NCBI GenBank assembly: GCA_030629005.1 | Contig: DAOVPV010000002.1 | Location: forward strand, 131,932 to 175,013 | Origin: a bacterium | GTDB taxonomy: Bacteria > Babelota > Babeliae > Babelales > UASB340 | Length of the DNA: 43,082 nucleotides | Direction: 5' to 3' | Shown: piece by piece, positions 25,369 to 33,377 of the stretch | How the letters are laid out: every line of letters starts with the position of its first letter | Numbering within the stretch: the first letter of the stretch is position 1 | Program-made: the position numbers and the translations under genes | Notes under the pieces: model-generated | Told to the model about the DNA's origin: nothing | The model's input: only the letters and a program-made list of their open reading frames with translations | Database searches by the model: none

Positions 25369-27324
25369 ATGTTTGATAAAAAATATTTGTTTTTAATTTT
25401 GGCTTTTGTTTTAAATACAAAAGCTTTTGCGTTAATAGTGAATAGTGAAGCGCTAGACCCTGTTTATATGGCTCCATATGTTTGTAGAAATGAAAAAGCT
25501 GAACGTGCAGGCAAGATTAAGCGTATTCGTCCACAACGAAAGAAAAAGATAAATAGACCAAAGTTTAGGCTTAATTTTGATCGTAAATTATTTTTCTCTT
25601 ATAAAAAGAGTGTTTTAAAGAAAAATCTTTCAGGTTTAGATTATTTAAAGGTTTCTAAACAGCCAATTGGAATTAAGCATGGCATTTCTTTTTATATTGT
25701 ACCAGAGGGTGCTGCTTTAAAAAGTTATAAATGGGGGCAATGGAAGATAACTAAAAACACAAAGAAATTTTTAAAAAAATATACAAAATATGTTTCTACT
25801 CGTTTATTAAAAAAGAAGGAAAGATCTGGGACAAAGGCTTTTGCAAGAATCAGTACGAATTTATCAAAATATGAAGTTAAATATTTAAATAAAAGAAGGC
25901 CTATAGTAAACAGAAATTTACAAAAATTTACAGGAATAAGCTTTAATGAAAATGAGACACCAAGTATAGCCGTTTGTGCGAGTGGTGGTGGTTATAGGGC
26001 TATGCTTTCAACCCTTGGGCTGTTCAGTGGACTTGAGGAAATTAATTTATTGGATGGTATAACTTATATTTCAGGTTTGTCTGGTTCAACTTGGTTTATG
26101 ACTCCATGGTTATACTTTAATGAATCTGTAAGTGATTATAAAAAAAGATTAAAACCTAAGGTTAAAGTTAAAATAGGGAAAAAAGTTGTTAAGAAAAATG
26201 GTAAAAAGAAAATAAAAAATAATTTTCCATTGAGAGCTTTTATTCAATATTTAATTGAGAAAAAAGAAGTAGATAAACAAAGTGTTACGTCTGTCGATCT
26301 TTATGGGGCTTTATTGGCAGATAAATTATTTTCAGATTTAAATAGATTTAAAAGACAAAATGTAAAATTATCAGATTTACGCTTGAGGATTAAAAAAGGC
26401 AAAAAGCCATATCCTATACTTACAGCAGTACAGCCTGGCCCTCCATATGTTTGGTTTGAGTTTACACCTTATGAGATTGGAACAAGTTGGCATAATTCTT
26501 TTGCTTCAACTTGGGCTGCTGGTAGAAGATTTTTAAACGGTAAATCTATGGATTTTGCAAAAGAGCAAAGTTTAGGTTTTTATATGGGAGTTTGGGGATC
26601 TGCATATACTATACATTTTGATGGACTTTTAGAGGAGTTTGAAGATTCCTTGTCTCCATTTGTTAAGACTTCTATCGAAAAGTCTATAGAATTTATTGGA
26701 GCTGAAAATAGAAGAGCTTGGCCTGCAAGGTTGAATAATTTTGCATATGGAGCTAAGAATGCCTTTTTAAATAATGTTGAAAAATTAACTCTTGTAGATG
26801 CGGGGTTAGACTTTAATTTACCATTTCCTCCATTACTAAGGGCAGAAAGACCTGTTGATATAATCATTGTTATGGATGCCTCAAAAACAGTTTACGATGG
26901 AGCTCCGGATTTAAGAAGTGCAGAAAAATGGGCAAGAAAAAATGGTGTTAAATTTCCCAAAATAGATTATGAAAAAGCTTCGAAAAATATTTTTAGCGTA
27001 TTTAAAGATGAAAATGATCCGACTGTTCCTACTATTATTTATTTTCCGTTAGTTAAAAATTCTAAATATAATACTAAGTTTGATCCTGAAGAAGAAATAA
27101 AAAATGGTTTTTGTGGTACTTTTAATTTTATTTATTCTAGTAAACAGTATGAATTATTAACACGTCTTACTCAATATAATCTTACTGAAGCAAAAAATGC
27201 GATTGTGCAAGCCATTAAAGATAAGGTCGAGTTTAAAAAGAGTTTGTCAAAAACTACTTTTGATAAAATAGAGACTGAAGGTATTGCAGTGATTCAAAAA
27301 GAAGTAGCCATGGAAGCTGCTTAA
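25369..27324 (+). CDS. Exported cPLA2/lysophospholipase-like enzyme
   Basis: 651-residue protein with a signal peptide (MFDKKYLFLILAFVL...AFA) and a eukaryotic-type cytosolic phospholipase A2 / phospholipase B catalytic fold. Two signatures show this: CASGGGYRAMLS at about 203-214, the glycine-rich oxyanion region, and ISGLSGSTW with the nucleophile Ser238. The partner aspartate is in LVDAGLDFNLP, Asp477. The first 190 residues are lysine- and arginine-rich, and another basic insert, KVKVKIGKKVVKKNGKKK, follows the serine motif; such patches could bind anionic lipids. It should hydrolyse acyl esters of phospholipids, outside the cytoplasm. ATG 25369 follows TTGGAGAA. It is divergent from the Memo gene. 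Action on host membranes is an attractive inference. Confidence 0.85.
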   Translation: MFDKKYLFLILAFVLNTKAFALIVNSEALDPVYMAPYVCRNEKAERAGKIKRIRPQRKKKINRPKFRLNFDRKLFFSYKKSVLKKNLSGLDYLKVSKQPIGIKHGISFYIVPEGAALKSYKWGQWKITKNTKKFLKKYTKYVSTRLLKKKERSGTKAFARISTNLSKYEVKYLNKRRPIVNRNLQKFTGISFNENETPSIAVCASGGGYRAMLSTLGLFSGLEEINLLDGITYISGLSGSTWFMTPWLYFNESVSDYKKRLKPKVKVKIGKKVVKKNGKKKIKNNFPLRAFIQYLIEKKEVDKQSVTSVDLYGALLADKLFSDLNRFKRQNVKLSDLRLRIKKGKKPYPILTAVQPGPPYVWFEFTPYEIGTSWHNSFASTWAAGRRFLNGKSMDFAKEQSLGFYMGVWGSAYTIHFDGLLEEFEDSLSPFVKTSIEKSIEFIGAENRRAWPARLNNFAYGAKNAFLNNVEKLTLVDAGLDFNLPFPPLLRAERPVDIIIVMDASKTVYDGAPDLRSAEKWARKNGVKFPKIDYEKASKNIFSVFKDENDPTVPTIIYFPLVKNSKYNTKFDPEEEIKNGFCGTFNFIYSSKQYELLTRLTQYNLTEAKNAIVQAIKDKVEFKKSLSKTTFDKIETEGIAVIQKEVAMEAA

Positions 27325-27347
27325 AAAGATAGGCGGGTTATAATTAG

Positions 27348-27373
27348 TAGCCCTGCGCGTAAGCGTTGGGCTA
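27348..27373. terminator. Hairpin between convergent phospholipase and nupC genes
   Basis: TAGCCC (27348-27353) and GGGCTA (27368-27373) pair around a loop containing a nested GC...GC. It lies in the 61-bp gap between the two convergent stops and could serve both strands, although T runs are poor. Confidence 0.45.
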
Positions 27374-27385
27374 TATTATGTATTT

Positions 27386-28627
27386 TTAAATAATAAGACT
27401 TGCAATTGCAGCATTTAGTAAGTTAACTAAAGTTCCTGCAAGTAAAACTTTAAAACCATACTTTGTTATAAAATTTCTTCTGCTAGGTATAAGAGAACCA
27501 ACCGCTCCAATTAAAATTCCTATAACCGAAAAGTTTGCAAAACCACAAATTGCATAAGTTAATATTATAGTTGATCTTGGATTAAGTGTCATTTTTAGCA
27601 TATTTGCAAAAGCAACAAATTCATTTAAAGCTAGTTTTTGTCCTAAAAGTGCACCTGCTGCAATAGTATCTTGTTTAGCTATTCCTATGATGTATGCGAC
27701 TCCAGAAAATGAAGAACCTAAAAGTTGATTTAAGGTATAAGAAGTTTCAAAAAAGTATCCTGTTATTTTTTCTATTCCAAAATCTAACATATTCATAAGG
27801 CCAATAAAAACCATAAGCATTGCACCAACTGCGAGTGCAATATTTAAGCCGGTGCTTGTTCCTGTAGAGATTGCATCTAAAATATTAGAGCTATCTTTTT
27901 CTAATTTTATTTTATTTCCGGCCGCAGTTCTAGGAGAGTCTGTTTCTGGAAATAAAATTTTTGAAATTAATATTGCTCCTGGAATTGACATTATAGATGC
28001 TGTAATTAAGTGCAACATTGGTATACCTATAGAGCCATAAACTGCAATTAATGATGCTGTTATTGTGGACATTGCTGCAACAAGAATTGTAAACATTTCT
28101 GAATCTGTTAAATGTTTTAACTCACTTTTTATTAACAAAGTTGCTGCGCTTGGGTCTAGCATGCTGTTTGCTGCTGTACATAAAGTTTCTGCTCCGGAGG
28201 TTCCAAGTATTGGGCTTATCAAAACTGTTATTATTTTTACAAAAAATTGAATTATTCCTAAGTGATAAAGTAAAGATGTTAATGCTCCAAAGAATATTAT
28301 TATTGGTAAAACTTTAATTGCAAAAATATAACCCCAACTTTCTGTTGGTATCGCTAAGTTTCCAAAAACAAACTTTATACCCTCTTCTGCAAAAAAGTTA
28401 ATTTTGTTAAAGCCCATTGCGATTTTATGAAAAATAGTTTGTCCTATTTTTGTGTTCAAAATTAGATATGCTATTGCAAACTGCATTGCAAGTGCTATGA
28501 GTATCCTAGATAATTTAATATGTTTTTTGTTTTTAGAAAAAATAAAAGCAATAGTCAGAAATATAAGTATTCCAATTATGCTTAGATAATGATTATTTTG
28601 TGATAAATAGTTAAATATAAAATTCAT
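27386..28627 (-). CDS. nupC: Concentrative nucleoside transporter NupC
   Basis: H+- or Na+-coupled nucleoside importer of the CNT family, 413 residues with about ten membrane segments. Conserved points include GALTSLLYHLG, GTSGAETLCTAANSMLDP (the G-x-S-x-x-E...N-x-F/M region that contacts ribose), SGVAYIIG and the C-terminal CGFANFSVIGILIG. ATG 28627 is taken as the start since GGGAG is well spaced before it; a TTG four codons earlier is possible. With the deoxynucleoside kinase at 33378-34082 and the uracil phosphoribosyltransferase at the window's end it forms a salvage route for host-derived nucleosides. It stands alone on its transcript. Confidence 0.93.
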   Translation of the reverse strand: MNFIFNYLSQNNHYLSIIGILIFLTIAFIFSKNKKHIKLSRILIALAMQFAIAYLILNTKIGQTIFHKIAMGFNKINFFAEEGIKFVFGNLAIPTESWGYIFAIKVLPIIIFFGALTSLLYHLGIIQFFVKIITVLISPILGTSGAETLCTAANSMLDPSAATLLIKSELKHLTDSEMFTILVAAMSTITASLIAVYGSIGIPMLHLITASIMSIPGAILISKILFPETDSPRTAAGNKIKLEKDSSNILDAISTGTSTGLNIALAVGAMLMVFIGLMNMLDFGIEKITGYFFETSYTLNQLLGSSFSGVAYIIGIAKQDTIAAGALLGQKLALNEFVAFANMLKMTLNPRSTIILTYAICGFANFSVIGILIGAVGSLIPSRRNFITKYGFKVLLAGTLVNLLNAAIASLII

Positions 28628-28725
28628 AATTACTCCCAAGTTTTTACAAAAAAATAGATTTTACTTAAAAGTAATATATAGATTTTTTAGATTTTTTATA
28701 TGAATAAATTTTTTATAAATTGATT

Positions 28726-29811
28726 TTAAATGAAATATTTAGAAAATTCAGAATTATCTTTTTTACGTTGTTCTTTTTCCCAAAGAATTAACGGATTTAT
28801 TATTTCGTCTAGTTGCCCTGACATAATTATATCTAATTTTTTTAATGTTAGTTCTGTTCTATGATCAGTTATTCTGTTTTGAGGATAATTGTATGTACGA
28901 ATTTTTTCTGCCCGGTCACCAGATCCAACTTGTTGTTTTCTTTGTGACCGTATTTTGGCTGTTTTTTTTTCTTCTTCTGCCTGCAAAATTTTAGATTTTA
29001 ATATTTTCATGGCACGTTCTTTGTTTTTGAGTTGAGAACGTTCATCTTGGCAGGTAACAACTACACCAGTTGGAAGGTGTGTAATTCGAATTGCAGATTC
29101 TGTTTTATTTACGTGTTGGCCTCCTGCGCCCCCTGCTCTGTATGTATCTATTCTTAAATCCTGTGGATTAATTTGAATATCAACATCCTTCGCTTCAGGC
29201 AATACAGCAACAGTTACAGTAGAAGTATGAATGCGCCCCGCTGTTTCTGTTTTGGGAACACGTTGAACCCTATGAACTCCAGACTCAAACTTTAGATGTT
29301 TGAAAACGTCTCTGCCCTTAATAAATAGTGTTAATTCTTTAAAGCCACCGATATCTGTGGTATTAGAATCAACTAAAGATACATTCCAGTTTTTTGACAT
29401 GCCATAGTTTGTGTATGTTTTTAATAAATCAGAAACAAATAATGCAGCTTCCAAACCCCCTGCTCCAGCTCTAATTTCCAAGAATACAGAACGCTCGTCT
29501 TTTTCGTCTGCAGGATATAATTTTTCTTCTAGTTCAGATTCTAAGTTATATATTTTGTCTTTGTTTGTTTTTATTTCTTCTTCAAATAGAGCCTTTAATT
29601 CAGGGTCAGATTCACTTGAAAATTGTTTGTTAAGATCGGATAATTCTGTATTTAGAGATTCGATTTCCTTGCTTGTAGTGATTAAATTGGAGTATTGAGT
29701 TTCTTTTCTTTGTAATACAGCTCTTTCCTTTGCATCTATATTAGAGGCAGAAAGGGCTGTAATTAGTTCTTTGTGTTTTTTTTGGATTGAATCCCAATCT
29801 AAATTGATCAT
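28726..29811 (-). CDS. prfA: Peptide chain release factor 1
   Basis: Terminates translation at UAA and UAG codons. The catalytic GGQ is in RAGGAGGQHVNKTESA; the stop-recognition tripeptide region RVPKTETAGRIHTS carries a PxT motif, which marks RF1 rather than RF2 (SPF). The 361-residue length is normal. The N-terminal coiled-coil is intact. It lies 30 bp after rpmE in the same direction, an arrangement frequent in bacteria, and the three genes from the isomerase on are probably cotranscribed. The usual partner prmC does not follow; nupC lies downstream instead. Confidence 0.96.
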   Translation of the reverse strand: MINLDWDSIQKKHKELITALSASNIDAKERAVLQRKETQYSNLITTSKEIESLNTELSDLNKQFSSESDPELKALFEEEIKTNKDKIYNLESELEEKLYPADEKDERSVFLEIRAGAGGLEAALFVSDLLKTYTNYGMSKNWNVSLVDSNTTDIGGFKELTLFIKGRDVFKHLKFESGVHRVQRVPKTETAGRIHTSTVTVAVLPEAKDVDIQINPQDLRIDTYRAGGAGGQHVNKTESAIRITHLPTGVVVTCQDERSQLKNKERAMKILKSKILQAEEEKKTAKIRSQRKQQVGSGDRAEKIRTYNYPQNRITDHRTELTLKKLDIIMSGQLDEIINPLILWEKEQRKKDNSEFSKYFI

Positions 29812-29841
29812 AATAGGTTTGTAGTAATTCGAATTAAAATA

Positions 29842-30057
29842 TTAATTCTTTTTGCTGCTCAAAGTACCGTATTTTTTTTGGAACTTTTCTATTCTACCAG
29901 CTGTATCAATAAATTTTTGTTGTCCGGTAAAAAATGGATGACATGAGGAGCAAATATCTGAGTGAAATTCTGTTTTTGTTGATCTTGTTTGAAAAGTGTT
30001 TCCGCATGCGCAACGTATTGTAATATCATGCATTTCTGGATGAAAATTCTTTTTCAT
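29842..30057 (-). CDS. rpmE: 50S ribosomal protein L31, zinc-binding type
   Basis: Small ribosomal protein of 71 residues at the intersubunit region. CACGN, with a CxC pair, and [14 protein letters not shown] give the four cysteines of the zinc-containing (C+) form, and the C-terminal half, [11 protein letters not shown], is standard. Its ATG overlaps the stop codon of the preceding isomerase gene (TAATG), so translation is coupled. A zinc-free paralogue is not seen in the window. Confidence 0.95.
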   Translation of the reverse strand: MKKNFHPEMHDITIRCACGNTFQTRSTKTEFHSDICSSCHPFFTGQQKFIDTAGRIEKFQKKYGTLSSKKN

Positions 30058-31064
30058 TATTTTATACCCTTTGTTTTGTGTTTAGCTTTTAATTCTTCTA
30101 TAAGTTTAACAGAAACAGTGTCTACCCCGAGCTTTTTACCTAAATAATAGGATGCAAAATCACTCCATAAAATCATATGGAATAATTGGCCTTCCCAAGT
30201 ATCACCTAAAACAGGTACTTTGTAAAGAATTGCCCCTGCTTTCTTTAGAATTTCGGTTGTTGATTCTATTGCCAGATTTAGTTTTTGTGACAGGAAGTCA
30301 GTATAATACATTAGAACTAATGGTTTTTCTTTACAATTTGTAAAACCTACTAGTAAGTTGTGACAACATTCAGGGAAGGAAGAGTAAACGGCTCTTACTT
30401 TGCTGTTTTCGTTAAATTGGGTTTGTGCTCGATATGCAAACTCTGCACTATCTCCAGATATTCCCCATGTGTGAAATATTTCATATCCATTACTTGCATA
30501 TAGAAAATCGTTAAAATATTCTTCGGATTCAAATTTTGGAATATATAATTCTGCTTGTTTTATAAATGTTTCTATAATTTCTTTGGTTTGAATAATTTTC
30601 ATTAAATCTAATAAACCTAATATTAGACCCAAAAAGTTACCAAGTGCTGCTCTTGGTTGGCTGGAGTTTGGTAATAATATAAATGGTAGATTTTTTGCTT
30701 CAGATATTTCTAAAGCTCGTCCATCGTGAGAAATAACAACTGTAGGAATAAAGTTTTCTGTTAGATAATTTAGCGCATTTAATGTTTCCCAAGTATTTCC
30801 TGAGTATGTTATGACAAAACAGAGCGTATCTGTTGAAATAAATTTTGGTACTTCTGGTGAATCTATTATAAAGGATGGAATGTTGCTTTTTTTGTCTAAG
30901 AATGTTTTTACAATTCTTCCTGCTATTCCAGATCCACCCATTCCAAAGAATGCTATTTGTTTTATGTTTTTTGGAAGTTTTGATTTGTTTTCAAAATAAA
31001 AGTTATGTGCTAGATCTAAGCCATCTTTTAATTTTTTTGGCCATAAGGTTAATTCATTTATCAT
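30057..31064 (-). CDS. Bifunctional phosphoglucose/phosphomannose isomerase (SIS domains)
   Basis: Sugar isomerase of 335 residues with two SIS subdomains, interconverting glucose 6-phosphate, fructose 6-phosphate and mannose 6-phosphate. Landmarks are [33 protein letters not shown] and HNLLVGF, as in the archaeal and bacterial bifunctional PGI/PMI family; these lack the classic PGI signatures. ATG 31064 is preferred to the GTG two codons earlier because AAAGGG is six bases away from it. With the class I aldolase it supports a partial upper glycolysis. It heads an operon with rpmE and prfA. A 14-bp palindrome lies just upstream at 31077-31116. Confidence 0.87.
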   Translation of the reverse strand: MINELTLWPKKLKDGLDLAHNFYFENKSKLPKNIKQIAFFGMGGSGIAGRIVKTFLDKKSNIPSFIIDSPEVPKFISTDTLCFVITYSGNTWETLNALNYLTENFIPTVVISHDGRALEISEAKNLPFILLPNSSQPRAALGNFLGLILGLLDLMKIIQTKEIIETFIKQAELYIPKFESEEYFNDFLYASNGYEIFHTWGISGDSAEFAYRAQTQFNENSKVRAVYSSFPECCHNLLVGFTNCKEKPLVLMYYTDFLSQKLNLAIESTTEILKKAGAILYKVPVLGDTWEGQLFHMILWSDFASYYLGKKLGVDTVSVKLIEELKAKHKTKGIK

Positions 31065-31076
31065 TTTCACCCTTTT

Positions 31077-31116
31077 TATAATTTAGAAAATCGAATAACA
31101 ATTTTTCTAAATTATA
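31077..31116 (-). promoter_or_regulatory. Perfect inverted repeat in the leader of the isomerase operon
   Basis: TATAATTTAGAAAA (31077-31090) and TTTTCTAAATTATA (31103-31116) are perfect 14-base arms with a 12-base spacer. The right arm contains a TATAAT-like box on the minus strand, and the hairpin ends next to the ribosome binding site of the isomerase gene. It could be an operator or an RNA hairpin controlling translation. No T run follows on the minus strand, so a terminator for the kinase gene is less likely. Confidence 0.5.
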
Positions 31117-31163
31117 TATAAAATTAAATATAAAAAAAGTTTTAATCTTTTTTTGATGGATAA

Positions 31164-32438
31164 TTAAAACATTGCACAACCACAACATGATTTAAAAGAT
31201 CTTTCGCTGGAAAATTCATATGATTCAATATCAAAATCATTAAAATCACTAAATTCTTTTATAATTACTTCTAATTCTTTAATTACTTTTATTATCGTTG
31301 GACGATTTGATCTTTTTTGAGACCAGCAACCTTCAATTAATCGATTTACATCTTTTGTTGATTTAAATTGTATGTTAGAAAATATTTGTTTTGGGAGTTG
31401 TGGTCGTATTCCGGCTACTAGCGCTTCGATATGTAATACATTTATAGATTGATTTGTAGAAGATTCGTCGGATGCTTCTATTTCCTCGTTTAAGGAATCT
31501 TCCATATCTGGATATAAAAAATAAAAAGAATCATGAAATAATATTCCGAAAGAATAGATATCAGAAGAAAATTTATATTTAACTAGTTTATCTCTCGATA
31601 ACAATGTTGTAAGAATTTTAGGATCAATATAGAAAAATGTTCCGTATAAAACATTCTCGATGACACAAGATTCTTCTTCAAGAATTCTTATCGCATAAGA
31701 AAAATCGGTGATTTTTGCGGTGACAATTCCATCTTTGCTTATGAATAATAAAATATTTTCTGGTTTTAGATCTCTATGTATAATTCTATTGAATTGTAAA
31801 TATGATATTCCTAAAGCAACTTGTCTTAGGATATCTAAAAGAGTTATCTGAAAATTTGTACATTTAAATTTTGAACTATTTTGAATCAAAAATTCTTGTA
31901 AATCGCAATTTGCTAAATCTTGAACAATATAAAAGTATTTGGGGTTTATGTCTTCTATTGTTGCAATATTTTCATGATTAAGTCCTTTTAACAAAATAGT
32001 TTCATTGTTAAAATATTCTTGTCTACTTTTTTTATTAAGAAATAGTATTATGGCTTTAGGATTTTCCGTTTCTCTATTTATAGCTTGAAATACAATTTTG
32101 TCGTTACCCTGGTGGATTTCTTCAATGAGTTCGTATGTATTTTCTTTTTTAATAGAGTCTATTTGTCTGATAACTTCTCCAAGCTCTGCAAGTTTTGTAA
32201 TGCGAGGGTCCCCAGATTCATCCCAATCAATTGGCTCTTGATCTGCACCTGGTTTAAAGGTGTTTTCATATATTGAAAAGCCTATTTTAAAAGGGCCTTC
32301 TTCACAAAGGTTTTCGTTTATTTTTTCTAAATTACTATGTAAATCAAGAATATCTAATCCAAAGAAATATTCACTTGGTTTTGGATATGCAAAGTTTACA
32401 AATAAACTAAAAAGTAAAAAAAGTATTATTTTCTTCAT
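31164..32438 (-). CDS. Secreted protein-kinase-like protein with C-terminal CaaX-type box
   Basis: 424-residue protein with a signal peptide (MKKIILFLLFSLFVNFAYP) and a eukaryotic-type protein kinase domain at about 102-395. The catalytic loop HRDLKPEN (221-228) and DIYSFG (293-298) are intact, and RSNRP near 376-380 is the conserved C-lobe arginine. Other key sites are altered: the glycine loop keeps one Gly (IHQGNDKIVF), the beta3 lysine of VAIK seems replaced in KAIILF, and DFG reads DFS (245-247). It may be a pseudokinase or a WNK-like variant. The last residues are SCCGCAMF: Cys421 plus AMF fits a CaaX prenylation box with upstream cysteines able to be palmitoylated, as used by some bacterial effectors inside host cells. 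GGAG precedes the ATG. Confidence 0.82.
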   Translation of the reverse strand: MKKIILFLLFSLFVNFAYPKPSEYFFGLDILDLHSNLEKINENLCEEGPFKIGFSIYENTFKPGADQEPIDWDESGDPRITKLAELGEVIRQIDSIKKENTYELIEEIHQGNDKIVFQAINRETENPKAIILFLNKKSRQEYFNNETILLKGLNHENIATIEDINPKYFYIVQDLANCDLQEFLIQNSSKFKCTNFQITLLDILRQVALGISYLQFNRIIHRDLKPENILLFISKDGIVTAKITDFSYAIRILEEESCVIENVLYGTFFYIDPKILTTLLSRDKLVKYKFSSDIYSFGILFHDSFYFLYPDMEDSLNEEIEASDESSTNQSINVLHIEALVAGIRPQLPKQIFSNIQFKSTKDVNRLIEGCWSQKRSNRPTIIKVIKELEVIIKEFSDFNDFDIESYEFSSERSFKSCCGCAMF

Positions 32439-32465
32439 AAAAGCTCCATTTTTTTATATTTTTAT

Positions 32466-32495
32466 GTGTTTTATTCAAAATATTGAATAAAACAC
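32466..32495 (-). promoter_or_regulatory. Perfect 13-bp inverted repeat upstream of the kinase gene
   Basis: GTGTTTTATTCAA (32466-32478) and TTGAATAAAACAC (32483-32495), spaced by four bases, lie 28 bp ahead of the kinase start. The short loop would let the RNA fold into a stable hairpin ahead of the ribosome binding site; alternatively it is a repressor operator. It lacks a T run, so it is not a standard terminator. Confidence 0.5.
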
Positions 32496-32626
32496 GGATT
32501 TATATTGTGTCATATTTGAATATTTACTCAAACGTTCAAGTGTAAAATCGTCAGTATTTGGAGTATTTTTGCTATTTAGGCATTTATTTATGATAAAATC
32601 ATAGGTAAAAGGATGATTGTGTTGTA

Positions 32627-32654
32627 ATAAAAAAACCCAAGTTTAAACTTGGGT
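32627..32654 (-). terminator. Terminator of the tRNA transcript
   Basis: The 20-bp perfect palindrome ACCCAAGTTTAAACTTGGGT (32635-32654) is followed on the minus strand by seven T residues. It ends the transcript that carries tRNA-Val, tRNA-Asn and tRNA-Asp. Confidence 0.85.
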
Positions 32655-32665
32655 AATTTATGTGG

Positions 32666-32703
32666 CGTAGCCAGAAGAAGTCCCAAAGGGACGAAGACTG
32701 GCG
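32666..32703. repeat. Nested palindrome between tRNA-Asp and its terminator
   Basis: GCCAG and CTGGC enclose GTCCC-AAA-GGGAC, giving a two-level hairpin with purine-rich internal loops. It abuts the CCA end of tRNA-Asp and could be a processing signal or another GC-rich repeat unit. Confidence 0.4.
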
Positions 32704-32776
32704 GAGCTGACGAGACTCGAACTCGCGACCTTCCGCGTGACAGGCGGACGCTCTAACCAAACTGAGCTACAGCTCC
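32699..32776 (-). tRNA. tRNA-Asp (anticodon GTC)
   Basis: Complete cloverleaf on the minus strand: acceptor GGAGCTG/CAGCTCC, D arm GTAGCTCAGTTTGGTTAGAGC, anticodon loop CTGTCAC with GTC, T arm with GTTCGAGTC. The 3' CCA is encoded (32699-32701). It is last of three tRNAs in this transcript. Confidence 0.96.
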
Positions 32777-32792
32777 AGGCCAAAATTTTAAA

Positions 32793-32868
32793 TGGCTCCC
32801 CGGGCAGGACTCGAACCTGCGACCCAACGATTAACAGTCGTTTGCTCTACCAACTGAGCTACCGAGGA
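32793..32868 (-). tRNA. tRNA-Asn (anticodon GTT)
   Basis: Minus-strand cloverleaf with acceptor TCCTCGG/CCGGGGA (one G-U pair), D arm TAGCTCAGTTGGTAGAGC, anticodon loop CTGTTAA with GTT, T arm GTTCGAGTC. The CCA end is encoded at 32793-32795. It lies 16 bp upstream of tRNA-Asp. Confidence 0.96.
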
Positions 32869-32940
32869 ACGTTGATACTATGCTATCAAACTAATAAAAT
32901 ATTTCAATATAAATAATTTGTCCGCTTACGTTGATACTTC

Positions 32941-33186
32941 GGCGTGACAGCCTTCGCAGATTTTTTCTATTTTAGTATTTACTTAAATAAAGAATCCTTT
33001 ACTGGCTCGCCAAGCCGTAGCTTTAGCGAAGGTATTTAAATTGGTCCTACTCCGCTCTTTGAGCTACGAAGGGCATACTTCGTTTATTGCTAACAATGTC
33101 AATTATATTTCAAGCTTCCTTTAAAAAGATGGCCTGCCATACGACCTGTCCTACGAAGCCACGTAGGGCGTAGTAGGAAGCCTTGG
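32941..33186. repeat. Cluster of GC-rich palindromic repeats between tRNA genes
   Basis: The 325-bp gap between tRNA-Val and tRNA-Asn contains no gene but several GC-rich units in an AT-rich background: CTTCGGCG...CCTTCGCAG (32938-32959), GCTCGCCAAGCC...TTTAGCGAAGG (33005-33032), GAGCTACGAAGGGCATACTTCGT (33061-33083, interrupted palindrome), and CCTACGAAGCC...GTAGTAGGAAGCC...GGCGAAGTA (33150-33193). Shared words are CCTACGAAGC, GCGAAG and CGCCAA. They look like copies and fragments of one dispersed palindromic element; a related copy sits inside the Memo-AMMECR1 gene. Confidence 0.6.
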
Positions 33187-33193
33187 CGAAGTA

Positions 33194-33270
33194 TGGTGGG
33201 CGATGCAGGATTCGAACCTGCGACCCCCTGCTTGTAAGGCAGGTGCTCTAACCAACTGAGCTAATCGCCC
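33194..33270 (-). tRNA. tRNA-Val (anticodon TAC)
   Basis: Minus-strand cloverleaf: acceptor GGGCGAT/ATCGCCC, D arm TAGCTCAGTTGGTTAGAGC, anticodon loop CTTACAA with TAC, T arm GTTCGAATC, encoded CCA at 33194-33196. First of three tRNAs in the transcript. The 12 bases at its 5' end recur at 33327-33338. Confidence 0.96.
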
Positions 33271-33338
33271 GAATAATACTTTATATTATAAGCTGCTTGT
33301 CCTACGAAGCTTTATGCGAAGTAGGAAGCTAATCGCCC
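33259..33338. repeat. 12-bp direct repeat of the tRNA-Val end flanking a palindromic element
   Basis: AGCTAATCGCCC occurs at 33259-33270, as the 5' end of tRNA-Val, and again at 33327-33338. Between them lies a palindromic unit, TCCTAC...GTAGGA (33299-33326), related to the repeats on the other side of the gene. The arrangement resembles insertion of a small element next to a tRNA with duplication of its end. Confidence 0.5.
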
Positions 33339-33377
33339 TTAATTTCAAATAAATTTTAAAGTAAAAAAAATAACAAG

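Noticed and set aside
32999-33085. A possible fourth tRNA or tRNA relic between tRNA-Asn and tRNA-Val
   Set aside because: GAGCTACGAAGG resembles a D arm, but no acceptor, anticodon or T arm can be built; it fits the palindromic repeats better.
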